From assembly GCA_040255525.1 (NCBI GenBank), contig JBDZVD010000001.1, positions 62,001 through 126,000 on the forward strand: DNA of 64,000 bases, read 5' to 3'. The translations under genes and the position numbers were made by a program. The stretch is from Rugosimonospora sp040255525. GTDB taxonomy: Bacteria; Actinomycetota; Actinomycetes; Mycobacteriales; Micromonosporaceae. Below the pieces are notes generated by a model that worked only from the letters and a program-made list of their open reading frames with translations, was not told where the DNA came from and made no database searches. This document shows positions 34,124-42,646 of the stretch, piece by piece; the stretch's first letter is position 1; each line of letters begins with the position of its first letter.

Positions 34124-35310
34124 ACGACGCCCATTTCCGCCAGATCCGACAGGCGCTGCTTCGACACGCCCAGGGCGCCGAAGACCGCCTCGTTGTCCTG
34201 GCCGACGGCCCGGCCGGCCCAGTCGACGCGCCCCGGCGTCTGCGAGAGCCGGAACGGCACGTTCTGCATGAGGACCGAGCCGAGGTCGTCGTCCGGGATC
34301 CGGATGAACGACTTCAACGCCTGGAACTGAGGGTCCTGGAGGATGTCGGCAATGTCGTAGATCGGCGCCGCGGCGGCCTGTACCCCTTCGAACTCGGCGA
34401 TTGCCTCGTCCCGGGTGCGCTGACGCACCCAGTTCGCCACCGCGTCGTCGAGCAGGTCGGAGTGCTGGGCGCGTTGGGCGCCGGAGGAGAACCAGGGCTC
34501 GTCGATGACCTCGGGCCTGCCCACCAGGCGCATGACCCGTTCGGCGACGCTCTGAGCGCTGGTGGAGATGGCGATCCACCGGTTGTCCCTGGTGAGGTAG
34601 GTGTTGCGTGGGGCGTTGTTCGGTGACCTGTTGCCGGTTCGGGGTGGGATCACGCCGAGCTGGTCATACGCGGTGGCCGCCGGCCCAAGGACCGCCAGGA
34701 TCGGCTCGATGATGGAGATGTCGAGCACCTGCCCCCGACCGTTGCGGTCGCGATCATGCAGGGCGGTCATGATGCCGAACGCACCGGTGATGCCGGCGAT
34801 CCCGTCGGCGAGGCCGAACGGTGGCAGGGTGGGCGGCCCGTCGGGTTCGCCGGTCATCGCGGCGAACCCGCTCATCGCCTCCGCGAGGGTGCCGAAACCC
34901 GGGCGGCTCGCGTACGGACCGAACTGGCCGAATCCGCTGAACCGGGTCAGGACGAGCCCCGGGTTTCCCGCGGCGAGCGTGTCGTATCCCAGCCCCCAGC
35001 GCTCCAGAGTGCCGGGCCGGAAGTTCTCAATCACGACGTCGGCGTCGGCGACGAGCCGGCGGAACAGATCCTGCCCCTCGGCCGTGCCCAGATAGAGGCT
35101 TACCGCGCGCTTGTTGCGCGAGAGCACCTTCCACCACAGGCCCTGCCCGTCCTTGTTGGCGCCGTGGTTGCGGACCGGGTCACCGCGCGGGTGCTCCACT
35201 TTGACCACGTCGGCGCCGAAGTCGCCGAGGAGGGTCGCGGCGATGGGTCCCGCGAAGAGGGTGGCGATGTCGACGACCTTAAGACCCGCCAGGGCCTGCC
35301 GTGCATGCAT
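34120..35310 (-). CDS. Family III (CaiB/BaiF) CoA transferase
   Basis: 396 aa. Opens LAGLKVVDIATLFAGPIAAT and has the family KVEHPRGDPVRN and PPFGLADGIAGITGAF segments, the latter holding the catalytic Asp. It moves CoA between carboxylic acids and should activate the acid made by this island. First structural gene after the IclR gene (45-nt gap), tightly overlapped with the lyase gene downstream. Confidence 0.92.
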   Translation of the reverse strand: MHARQALAGLKVVDIATLFAGPIAATLLGDFGADVVKVEHPRGDPVRNHGANKDGQGLWWKVLSRNKRAVSLYLGTAEGQDLFRRLVADADVVIENFRPGTLERWGLGYDTLAAGNPGLVLTRFSGFGQFGPYASRPGFGTLAEAMSGFAAMTGEPDGPPTLPPFGLADGIAGITGAFGIMTALHDRDRNGRGQVLDISIIEPILAVLGPAATAYDQLGVIPPRTGNRSPNNAPRNTYLTRDNRWIAISTSAQSVAERVMRLVGRPEVIDEPWFSSGAQRAQHSDLLDDAVANWVRQRTRDEAIAEFEGVQAAAAPIYDIADILQDPQFQALKSFIRIPDDDLGSVLMQNVPFRLSQTPGRVDWAGRAVGQDNEAVFGALGVSKQRLSDLAEMGVV

Positions 35311-35354
35311 GGTGACTCCGGAGATGGTTCAGACGGTTCAGGGGTGGAGCTGGT

Positions 35355-36161
35355 TCAGGGACGACGCCAGCCGAGCTTTTGCGAGATCGTCTGGGCTGCT
35401 CGCAGGACTCGCGGCCGGTTTTCAGCAATGAATTCGGGGGTGAACCGCTGAGTCGGTCCGGCGACGCTGATCGCGCCGAGAACCTCGCCGTGCGGGCCGA
35501 ACAGGGGCGACGCGATCGCCCCTACTCCCCGCTGCCGTTCCTCGACGGAGACCGCGACGCCGGTCTCCCGGATGTCCTTCAGCTCCGCGCGCAGGAGTTC
35601 CGGGTCGGACATCGTCGCGGGCGTGAGCTGGTCCAGCGAGCCGGCGAGGACGCTCTCCTGCGCCTCCTCGGGCAGGAACGCGAGCATGCACTTGCCGGTG
35701 GCCCCCGCGTGCAATTTGTGCGGCCGCCCCGCTTCGAGCACAACCTTGACCTCCTGCGGGCCCTCGTACTGATCGAGGTAGATGCGGGAGGAGCCGAGGA
35801 ACTGCGACAGCGTGGTGGTCTCGCGAGTGACGTCCCTCAGCTGCACCAGGGTCGGTTGCGCCGTGCGGCGCAGGTCGAGATTCTGCAGTGCCCGTCCACC
35901 GATGGCGACGGCGGCGGGGCCGAGCTGGTATTCCCCGCTGCCGCTGGTCTCGACCAGCCCGCGTGATGCCAGCGACTGCAGGACGCGATGGACCACGGCC
36001 TTCGAGATGCCGACCTTTCGTGCAATCGCGCTGACACCGAGTGTCCGCGGCCCATCGACGAATGCCATCAGGATGTCGGCGACTCGATCGGCGGCGGTGG
36101 TGCCGTTCGATCGATCCGAAGAGTCCGTTCCGCTGAGAGGAACGGTATTCCGACCCGGCAC
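35355..36161 (-). CDS. IclR-family transcriptional regulator of the organic-acid island
   Basis: 268 aa, GTG at 36161 six nt after GGAGGG. Winged helix at residues ~35-90 (VSAIARKVGISKAVVHRVLQ) and the IclR effector domain (HAGATGKCMLAF, SVEERQRGVGAIASPLF). It heads the leftward CoA-transferase operon and diverges from the TctC operon; two palindromes lie in the shared 229-bp gap. Likely a local repressor or activator responding to the imported acid or a CoA derivative. Confidence 0.9.
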   Translation of the reverse strand: MPGRNTVPLSGTDSSDRSNGTTAADRVADILMAFVDGPRTLGVSAIARKVGISKAVVHRVLQSLASRGLVETSGSGEYQLGPAAVAIGGRALQNLDLRRTAQPTLVQLRDVTRETTTLSQFLGSSRIYLDQYEGPQEVKVVLEAGRPHKLHAGATGKCMLAFLPEEAQESVLAGSLDQLTPATMSDPELLRAELKDIRETGVAVSVEERQRGVGAIASPLFGPHGEVLGAISVAGPTQRFTPEFIAENRPRVLRAAQTISQKLGWRRP

Positions 36162-36212
36162 GCGTGCCCTCCTGTCTCGGAATCACCTTGTGGGCTGAGC
36201 ATAACTGGCCCG

Positions 36213-36241
36213 TTGACCATCAAGTCAAGACGTGTTAGACC
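36213..36241 (+). promoter_or_regulatory. Candidate promoter with embedded palindrome, TctC operon
   Basis: TTGACC (36213-36218), 17-nt spacer, TAGACC (36236-36241). The -35 region is part of a perfect inverted repeat TTGAC-N6-GTCAA at 36213-36228, so a bound regulator would cover it. Transcription would start about 140 nt before the TctC GTG. Confidence 0.45.
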
Positions 36242-36265
36242 TAGTCCGATCACAGCAGTGTTTCG

Positions 36266-36283
36266 CTAGACGGTCCACTCTAG
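36266..36283. promoter_or_regulatory. Palindrome in the IclR/TctC divergent region
   Basis: CTAGA-N8-TCTAG, perfect 5-bp arms. A related TTAGACCTAG lies at 36234-36243, so the TAGAC/CTAG theme recurs. Candidate IclR operator just downstream of the proposed promoter. Confidence 0.4.
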
Positions 36284-36390
36284 AGACAAACCATCAGTCG
36301 CCGCGCCGGCAACCGACCGGCTCGCGGTCACATGCCCGTACCCAGCTCACTCGCGGCGCTCGCAAAGCGAGCGGGATACAGGAGGTCAGC

Positions 36391-37518
36391 GTGAAGCTCC
36401 ATAAGCGAGGCGGGACAAGAGCACACTCGGGGGTCAGACTCGTCGCCGTCGCAGCAACCCTTACCCTGGTCGCCTCCGGCTGCGTGAAGCACGGCGGCAG
36501 CACAGCACAGTCGGCCAAGTTCCCGAAGTCGGTCACCCTCGTCGTGCCGTTCGCAGCCGGTGGCGGCACTGACATCTGGGCCCGGTTGATCGCGACGTCC
36601 CTGCATCCGTTGCTGCCCGGCAATCCGACCGTGCAGGTGCAGAACCTGCCCGGCGGCGAAGGGATCCCCGGCAACAACCGGTTCGCTCAGCAAGACCCGC
36701 CGGACGGCACCCGGATTCTGGTCGGCACCGGCTCCTCATACATTCCCTCGCTGCTCGGGCAGAAGGGCGTCCAGTACGACTTCAAGAAGATGACCCCGCT
36801 GATCTCCAACGGCACGGGCAGCGTGGTGTATGTGACCAAGGCCAGCGGCATCAAGACTGTGGACGACCTGTTCGCGCCGAACGCCAATCTGCGCTACGGC
36901 GGCATCAGCGCCACGGGATCGGATCTCGGCGCGCTGATCAGCTTCGACCTGTTGAAACTACCGGTGAAGGCGACGTTCGGCTTCGAGGGTCGCGGTCCGG
37001 TCGCACTGGCGCTCCAGCGCGGTGAGCTCACCATCGACCACCAGACGACCGCCGTCTACAACCAGTCGGTCAAGCCGCTGACCGACAAGGGCGACGCGAT
37101 TCCGCTGATGACCTACGGCGTGCTCGACCCGGCGAGCGGCAAGATCGTGCGCGACCCAAACTTCCCCGACCTGCCGACAGTTCCGGAGGTCTACGAGAAG
37201 CACTTCGGCTCGGCACCGAACGGGCCGGCGTACGACGCCTATCTCACCTTCGGTGTCGCCCTGTACGCCTTCGAGAAGACGTTGTGGGCCAAGGCGGGCA
37301 CCCCGCAATCCATCACCCAGCCCTATCTGGACGCGGTCGCGGGCCTGGCCAAGGACGCGAAATTCCAGCAGAGCCGAACCGAGGCGCTCGGCAGCTACCC
37401 GCTGGTGAAGGGCAGCGAGATCGCCAAGCTGACCCAGCAGGTCTTCAACATCTCGCCCAGCGTTCGCAGCTACGTGACCGACCTGCTCAAGGACAAATAC
37501 AACACCAGCGTCCAGTAA
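36391..37518 (+). CDS. TctC-family substrate-binding lipoprotein
   Basis: 375 aa, GTG at 36391 four nt after GGAGGT. Lipoprotein signal ending LVASGC (Cys31), then the TctC/Bug fold: VTLVVPFAAGGGTDIWARL, VQVQNLPGGEGIPGNN. These proteins deliver carboxylates (citrate, tricarballylate, aromatic acids) to TctAB permeases. The TctA-TctB fusion follows 49 nt downstream. Length is about 50 residues above the usual mature size because of an extended C-terminal half. Confidence 0.9.
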   Translation: MKLHKRGGTRAHSGVRLVAVAATLTLVASGCVKHGGSTAQSAKFPKSVTLVVPFAAGGGTDIWARLIATSLHPLLPGNPTVQVQNLPGGEGIPGNNRFAQQDPPDGTRILVGTGSSYIPSLLGQKGVQYDFKKMTPLISNGTGSVVYVTKASGIKTVDDLFAPNANLRYGGISATGSDLGALISFDLLKLPVKATFGFEGRGPVALALQRGELTIDHQTTAVYNQSVKPLTDKGDAIPLMTYGVLDPASGKIVRDPNFPDLPTVPEVYEKHFGSAPNGPAYDAYLTFGVALYAFEKTLWAKAGTPQSITQPYLDAVAGLAKDAKFQQSRTEALGSYPLVKGSEIAKLTQQVFNISPSVRSYVTDLLKDKYNTSVQ

Positions 37519-37567
37519 TCCCGTTTCCAGTACACCCCCGCACGGATACGACGGGAAAGGTAGCCGC

Positions 37568-39715
37568 ATGGGCGCCGCACTCTCCGCGCTGAGCACATTC
37601 GCGCACCTGTCCACCCTGCTGTTCCTGCTCCTGGGCGTGGCCTGTGGCCTGCTGATCGGGCTGCTACCGGGTCTTGGCGGAACGGCGGCGGTCGCGCTGC
37701 TGCTGCCCTTCGTGTTCTCGTTGGATCTGCCGGTGGAGCACGGCCTGCCGCTGCTCGTCGGCGCGGTCGCCTCCGTGCACCACTCTGACGTGATCAGCGG
37801 CATCCTGCTCGGCATACCAGGGTCGGCGGCAGCCGCCGCAACGGTTTTGGACGGCCACGAGATGGCCAAGCAGGGGAAGGCGGCGCACGCGCTGTCGCTC
37901 GCCTTCCTCTGCTCCATGGCCGGTGGCGTGCTCGGCGCCATCGGCCTCACCTTCACCATCCCCATTGCCCGGCCGCTCGTGCTCACCTTCGGATCGCCGG
38001 AAATCTTCATGCTCAGCGTCCTGGGGGTCAGCCTCACGGCGCTGGTCAGCAACGGAGCTGTCCTCAAGGGGATCGTCGCCGCGGCGCTCGGCATGCTGTT
38101 CGGCATGGTCGGCTCGGCACCAGCGGTGGCAACCTACCGGTTCACCTTCGGATCGATCTTCCTCAACCCCGGGTTGGGACTCGGCTCGGTCGCACTGGGC
38201 ATCTTCGGCATCGCGGAGGTCAGCTACCTCGTCGCCAGTCGCCGCTCGGTCGGCGGCGGCGTTGCTCTGCAGGGACGCTGGCTGGACGGAGCACGGGACT
38301 TCGTACGCCACTGGAAGCTCGTGCTCCGGGGAGCCCTGGTCGGGATCTGGGCCGGTATCCTGCCGGGCGTCGGCGCCACCGCCGGCGCCTTCATGGCCTA
38401 CGGGCAGACGGTGGCGACGGCCAAGGACAAGAGCAAGTTCGGCAAGGGCGACCCGCGGGGCCTGATCGGCCCGGAGAGCGCGGGCAACGCCTGCGAATCC
38501 GGCGACCTCGTGCCGACACTGCTGTTCGGCGTGCCCGGCGCGGCACCCGCCGCCCTGCTGATGGGTGCTCTGCTCTACTACTCCATCGAACCCGGTCCGC
38601 GGCTCATCACCGACCACCTTGACTCGACCTACTCGATCGTCTGGTCGATGGCCCTGGGCAGCGTCATCGCGTCCCTGCTGTGCTTCCCGCTCGCCGGTCC
38701 ACTGGCGAAGCTCACCTCGATTCCCTTGCACCGCCTCGCACCGGCACTCATCGTCATCATGATGGTCGGCGCGTTCCAGGCCACGAACTCCTACGGCGAA
38801 ATGCTCGTCGTGTTCTTCTTCGGCGTCTTCGGCGCCCTGATGCGTCGCGCCGACTTCCCCCGAGCACCCTTGCTCATCGGGTTCGTGCTCAGCAAACCGC
38901 TCGAGCGGTACTACTTCCTGACCGAGAACCTCTACACGCCGCGGCAGTGGATGCTGCGCCCGTACGTGCTGGTGATGTTCGCGATCCTGCTCGCTCCGAT
39001 CGTCATCGCCCTCGTGCGCATAGTCCGCCGCCGCAGGAAGAGCGACGCCCCGGCCGGGCCGCGGCAGCCGGCGACCAGCGACGCCGGCGCGGGCTCGGCC
39101 CACGCCGGCGGAAGCGGCGGGTCTCCCGTCGGCACCGGCGGCGCGGCTCCCGCCGGAACGGGCGGCGCGCGCGAGGCCGCGGTCGCGCTCGCCGAGGCGG
39201 CGCCGGAGTCGGCGGTGTCCACCGAGCCCCACCCGGCACGGGCGGACCGGTACTGGTCGCTGGGTGTCACGATCCTGGCCGCGGCCATCATCGTGATGGC
39301 GTTCGTCATGTCGCTGGGGTACGACGCGGACGCCCGGCTCGCGCCGCGGCTGGTATCGGTGGTCGGCATCGGCGCCGTCGCCATCCTGCTGACCATCGAG
39401 ATCCGGAAGGTGCGCGCGGCCCGCCGCAGCGCGACCGCCGTCAGCGCGGGCTCGGAGCGGCGGTGGATCCGCTCCATCATCGTCGCGTTCGCCTGGGTCG
39501 CCGTGGTTCCGGTCCTGACCCTCCTGCTCGGCTTCGCCATCACGGCCGTCGTCTTCGCCGTCGCCTTCCTCTGGCGCGTGTCGCGCATGAAGGCGTACAC
39601 CATCGCGATCTACGCCGTGGCCACCGTCGGGTTGTTGTACCTGCTGACCACCTACGCCAACTTCGTGCTGCCCGACGGTTACTTCTTCCTCGGCTCGCCG
39701 TGGACGGGGCAGTGA
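37568..39715 (+). CDS. TctA-TctB fusion, tripartite tricarboxylate transporter permease
   Basis: 715 aa. Residues 1-485 are TctA: GLLPGLGGTAAVALLLPF near 32, LGIPGSAAAAATVLDGHEMA near 80, and GPESAGNACESGDLVPTLLF near 300, with about a dozen membrane segments. A Gly/Ala/Pro-rich linker (~485-558) leads to a TctB-like region (558-715) with about four membrane helices. TctA and TctB are normally separate proteins, so this single chain probably forms the whole membrane part. It works with the TctC lipoprotein to import a tri- or dicarboxylate driven by an ion gradient. Confidence 0.88.
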   Translation: MGAALSALSTFAHLSTLLFLLLGVACGLLIGLLPGLGGTAAVALLLPFVFSLDLPVEHGLPLLVGAVASVHHSDVISGILLGIPGSAAAAATVLDGHEMAKQGKAAHALSLAFLCSMAGGVLGAIGLTFTIPIARPLVLTFGSPEIFMLSVLGVSLTALVSNGAVLKGIVAAALGMLFGMVGSAPAVATYRFTFGSIFLNPGLGLGSVALGIFGIAEVSYLVASRRSVGGGVALQGRWLDGARDFVRHWKLVLRGALVGIWAGILPGVGATAGAFMAYGQTVATAKDKSKFGKGDPRGLIGPESAGNACESGDLVPTLLFGVPGAAPAALLMGALLYYSIEPGPRLITDHLDSTYSIVWSMALGSVIASLLCFPLAGPLAKLTSIPLHRLAPALIVIMMVGAFQATNSYGEMLVVFFFGVFGALMRRADFPRAPLLIGFVLSKPLERYYFLTENLYTPRQWMLRPYVLVMFAILLAPIVIALVRIVRRRRKSDAPAGPRQPATSDAGAGSAHAGGSGGSPVGTGGAAPAGTGGAREAAVALAEAAPESAVSTEPHPARADRYWSLGVTILAAAIIVMAFVMSLGYDADARLAPRLVSVVGIGAVAILLTIEIRKVRAARRSATAVSAGSERRWIRSIIVAFAWVAVVPVLTLLLGFAITAVVFAVAFLWRVSRMKAYTIAIYAVATVGLLYLLTTYANFVLPDGYFFLGSPWTGQ

Positions 39716-39741
39716 CCCGGCTGGAGATGGAGGAAAAGGAC

Positions 39742-41118
39742 ATGAGTACCGACCAGGCCACCCGGAGCCTCGCGGCATACGTCGCCGCGACCGGGCCGGA
39801 CCAGCTCAGCCCGGCAGCGGCCAAACTCGCGCTCGATCTGCTCATCGACGCGGTAGGCGTCGCGATCGCGGGTGAACGGCACGAGGACTTCGCCGCGATC
39901 GTCCGCTACTCCCGCGACACCGGCAGTGCCGGACCGGTGCCGGCGCCCGGCGGGCTGGACCGCGACCCGGGGCAGGCCGCGCTTCTCTACGGTGCGGCGA
40001 TCCACATTCTCGACTACGACGACATCGTGCCCGAGTTGGGTCACTCCGCCGCGGTCCTGGTCTCCAGCGCGCTCGCCGCCGGCTACGGCGCGGGCGCGTC
40101 CGGTCCGGAGATCCTGGCCGCGATCGCGGTCGGCGCGGAGGTCGGCTCGCGTCTGGGCAAGGCCGCCAACCCCGGGCTGTACACGTCTGGGTGGCACCCG
40201 ACGGCCGTGCTCGGCGCGGTCGCCGCCGCCGCGGCGGCCGCCAGGGTCCTCCGGCTGGACGAGGACCAGGTCGCGCACGCGCTGGGGCTGGCCGGCACGC
40301 TCGCCTCGGGGATGAAGGCCAGCATCGGTTCGAGCGCCAAGTGTGTCCAGGTGGGTGCGGCGGCACGCACCGGCCTGGATGCCGCCTTCATGGCGCGGGC
40401 CGGGGTGACGGGCAACCCGGCGCTGTTCGACCCGCAGTTCGGCGCCTACTTCGAACTGTTCGCACCGGACGCCGATCGCGCCGCGATCACCGACAGCCTC
40501 GGCACCGACTGGGAATTCGTGCGGCAGGGCGTCCGCATCAAGTTCCTACCCTGCTGCGGCAGCATCCACTCACCGGTCTTCGCCACGCTCGACGCGGTGG
40601 CGCACCACGGCATCAAGCCCGATGAGATCGCCGCGATCGTCACCGAGGTTGACCCCAACCGTCTCCCGCACACGAACCGACCGGTCGTCAAGACGGCGCT
40701 CGCGGGAAAGTTCAGCATGCAGTACTGCCAGGCGGTCGCCGCGTTGACCGGCCGGCTCACGCTCGCCGACTTCACCAGCGACAGCGTACTGGAGCCGGCC
40801 CGGCAGGAGCTGATGTCCAAAGTGGAGCTACGCCCGACCCACATGCCCGAGGGCACCGGTCCGTCCACCGGGTCGCGCGCCGCGCGCGTCACCGTGACGA
40901 CGGTGGCGGGAGAAAGCTTCACCGCCTACGTCGCAGCGCCGAAGGGGACGAAGGCGAACCCGGGCACGGACGCCGACCTCGACCGCAAGTTCCTCGCGTG
41001 CGTGGGCGAACACCGCGGGACGCAGCCTGCGCAACAACTCCTGGACACTCTGCGCTCGGTGTCGCAGGTCGCCGATGTGCGCCCCCTTGCTACCGCCATC
41101 TGGCGCGGCGCTCACTGA
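39742..41118 (+). CDS. MmgE/PrpD-family protein, copy 2
   Basis: 458 aa from ATG at 39742, after AGGAAAAGGA; the frame is open far upstream but has no other plausible start. Family features: YGAAIHILDYDDIVPELGHS near residue 85, GWHPTAVLGA near 150, KFLPCCGSIHSPVFA near 270. Differs from the other two copies in the active-site loop (ILDYDD rather than ALDFDD/ALDFDN). In the Tct operon it may act as cis-aconitate decarboxylase or a dehydratase of the imported acid (inference). Confidence 0.85.
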   Translation: MSTDQATRSLAAYVAATGPDQLSPAAAKLALDLLIDAVGVAIAGERHEDFAAIVRYSRDTGSAGPVPAPGGLDRDPGQAALLYGAAIHILDYDDIVPELGHSAAVLVSSALAAGYGAGASGPEILAAIAVGAEVGSRLGKAANPGLYTSGWHPTAVLGAVAAAAAAARVLRLDEDQVAHALGLAGTLASGMKASIGSSAKCVQVGAAARTGLDAAFMARAGVTGNPALFDPQFGAYFELFAPDADRAAITDSLGTDWEFVRQGVRIKFLPCCGSIHSPVFATLDAVAHHGIKPDEIAAIVTEVDPNRLPHTNRPVVKTALAGKFSMQYCQAVAALTGRLTLADFTSDSVLEPARQELMSKVELRPTHMPEGTGPSTGSRAARVTVTTVAGESFTAYVAAPKGTKANPGTDADLDRKFLACVGEHRGTQPAQQLLDTLRSVSQVADVRPLATAIWRGAH

Positions 41119-41155
41119 CCACCGTCGACACCCAGAGAGAGGACCGGAAAGCACC

Positions 41156-42646
41156 ATGAACCAGCCACGCGTAATCGTCGTCGGTGCCGGGAACGCGGCG
41201 CTCGTCGCCGCACTGGCCGCACACGAGAGCGGTGCCCGGGTGGTCGTACTCGAGGCGGCACCCTACGAGGAACGCGGCGGCAACAGCCGGTTCGCCGGGG
41301 CCGTCTTCCGGATGACGCATGAGGGGCTCGACTCGCTGCGCCCGCTCCTCGCGCCGGAGAACGCATACCTCGACCGGTACACCACCGTCGGGCCGTACAC
41401 GGCCGACGACTACTACGACGATATTCAGGACATGGCGGGCGGCAGGTCCACCTCCGACCTGGTCCGCACCCTCGTCGAAGAGTCCTTTCCGACCGCGCTG
41501 TGGATGCGGGACCACGGCGTACGCTGGGAACTGTCCACCTTGAAGTTCATCAAGCGTGACACGCTCTCCGAGGAGCAGCCGTACGTGCTGCCGCCCGGCG
41601 GTGCTCTGCGCACCATCGGTGAGGGCGCCGGCCTGGTGGAGGATCTGTTCACCGCGGTCGAAGAGGCCGGCATCGAGATCCGCTACAACACGCCGGCGCA
41701 CGACCTGATCACCTCGGGCAACCGGGTGCTCGGCGTACGGGTGCGCCTCGCCGACAGCTACGAGGAGCTCTACGGTCCCGTGGTGCTGGCAAGCGGGGGC
41801 TTCGAGGGTAACCGCGAGATGCGGGTGCGTTACCTTGGCAGCGGATGGGATCTCGTGAAGCTGCGGGGGACGCGGTTCAACTCCGGCAACATGCTCCAGC
41901 GCGCCCTGCAGGCCGGTGCCGGCACGGCCGGGCACTGGGGCGGATGCCACGCGACCCCGGTCGCGATCGACGCGCCGGACATCGGCGATCTGCGCATCCG
42001 CGACAAGTCCGCCCGGCACTCGTACCCGTACGGCCTGCTCGTCAACGACAGTGGCCGGCGGTTCATCGACGAGGGCGAGCAGTACTACCTGCACACGTAT
42101 GCCAAGACGGGTGCGGCGATCCGCTCGCAACACAACGCGTACGCCGTGCAGATCTTTGACCAGAAGACGGTCCGTCTGCTCCAGCCGCGATACAGCACAC
42201 AGACCCCGGTCGTGGCGGACAGCATCGAAGAGCTCGCCAAGCTGCTCGCGATCCCGGCGGAAACGCTGGCGGAGACGGTCGCCACGTTCAACGCCTCGGT
42301 GCCCGCGCCTGACGGCTTCGACCCGCTGGTCGAGGACGGTCTGGCCACCCGTGGCATCCAACCTCCGAAGAGCAACTGGGCCCTGGCACTGGACTGCCCG
42401 CCGTACGTCGCCTACCCGGTCACGTGCGGGATCACCTTCACCTACGGGGGCCTGGCGATCGACATTCAGGCACACGTGCTGACCACCGAGGGCCAGCCGA
42501 TGAGCGGGCTGTACGCGACCGGAGAGCTGACCGGCGGCTTCTTCTTCAACAACTATCCGGGCGGGTCGGGGCTCATGCGGGGCGCGGTCTTCGGCCTGCG
42601 CGCCGGGCGTAACGCCGCGGCCGAGTTGCCGGCGGTGACGCGATGA
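41156..42646 (+). CDS. tcuA: FAD-dependent dehydrogenase, tricarballylate dehydrogenase (TcuA)-like
   Basis: 496 aa, ATG at 41156. FAD_binding_2 fold: VIVVGAGNAALVAALAAHES at the N-terminus, GGNSRFAGAVFRMTHEG near 42, YATGELTGGFFFNNYPGGSG near the C-terminus. TcuA oxidises tricarballylate to cis-aconitate; fumarate-reductase-like and 3-ketosteroid relatives share the fold, but the GGNSRFA and FNNYPGGSG motifs favour TcuA. The TcuB electron-transfer partner was not found in the window. ATGA overlap with the next gene. Confidence 0.75.
   Translation: MNQPRVIVVGAGNAALVAALAAHESGARVVVLEAAPYEERGGNSRFAGAVFRMTHEGLDSLRPLLAPENAYLDRYTTVGPYTADDYYDDIQDMAGGRSTSDLVRTLVEESFPTALWMRDHGVRWELSTLKFIKRDTLSEEQPYVLPPGGALRTIGEGAGLVEDLFTAVEEAGIEIRYNTPAHDLITSGNRVLGVRVRLADSYEELYGPVVLASGGFEGNREMRVRYLGSGWDLVKLRGTRFNSGNMLQRALQAGAGTAGHWGGCHATPVAIDAPDIGDLRIRDKSARHSYPYGLLVNDSGRRFIDEGEQYYLHTYAKTGAAIRSQHNAYAVQIFDQKTVRLLQPRYSTQTPVVADSIEELAKLLAIPAETLAETVATFNASVPAPDGFDPLVEDGLATRGIQPPKSNWALALDCPPYVAYPVTCGITFTYGGLAIDIQAHVLTTEGQPMSGLYATGELTGGFFFNNYPGGSGLMRGAVFGLRAGRNAAAELPAVTR

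Noticed and set aside
37664..39778. 704-codon minus-strand frame
   Set aside because: Antisense to the TctA-TctB fusion, which has all conserved motifs; the frame is an artefact of codon bias.
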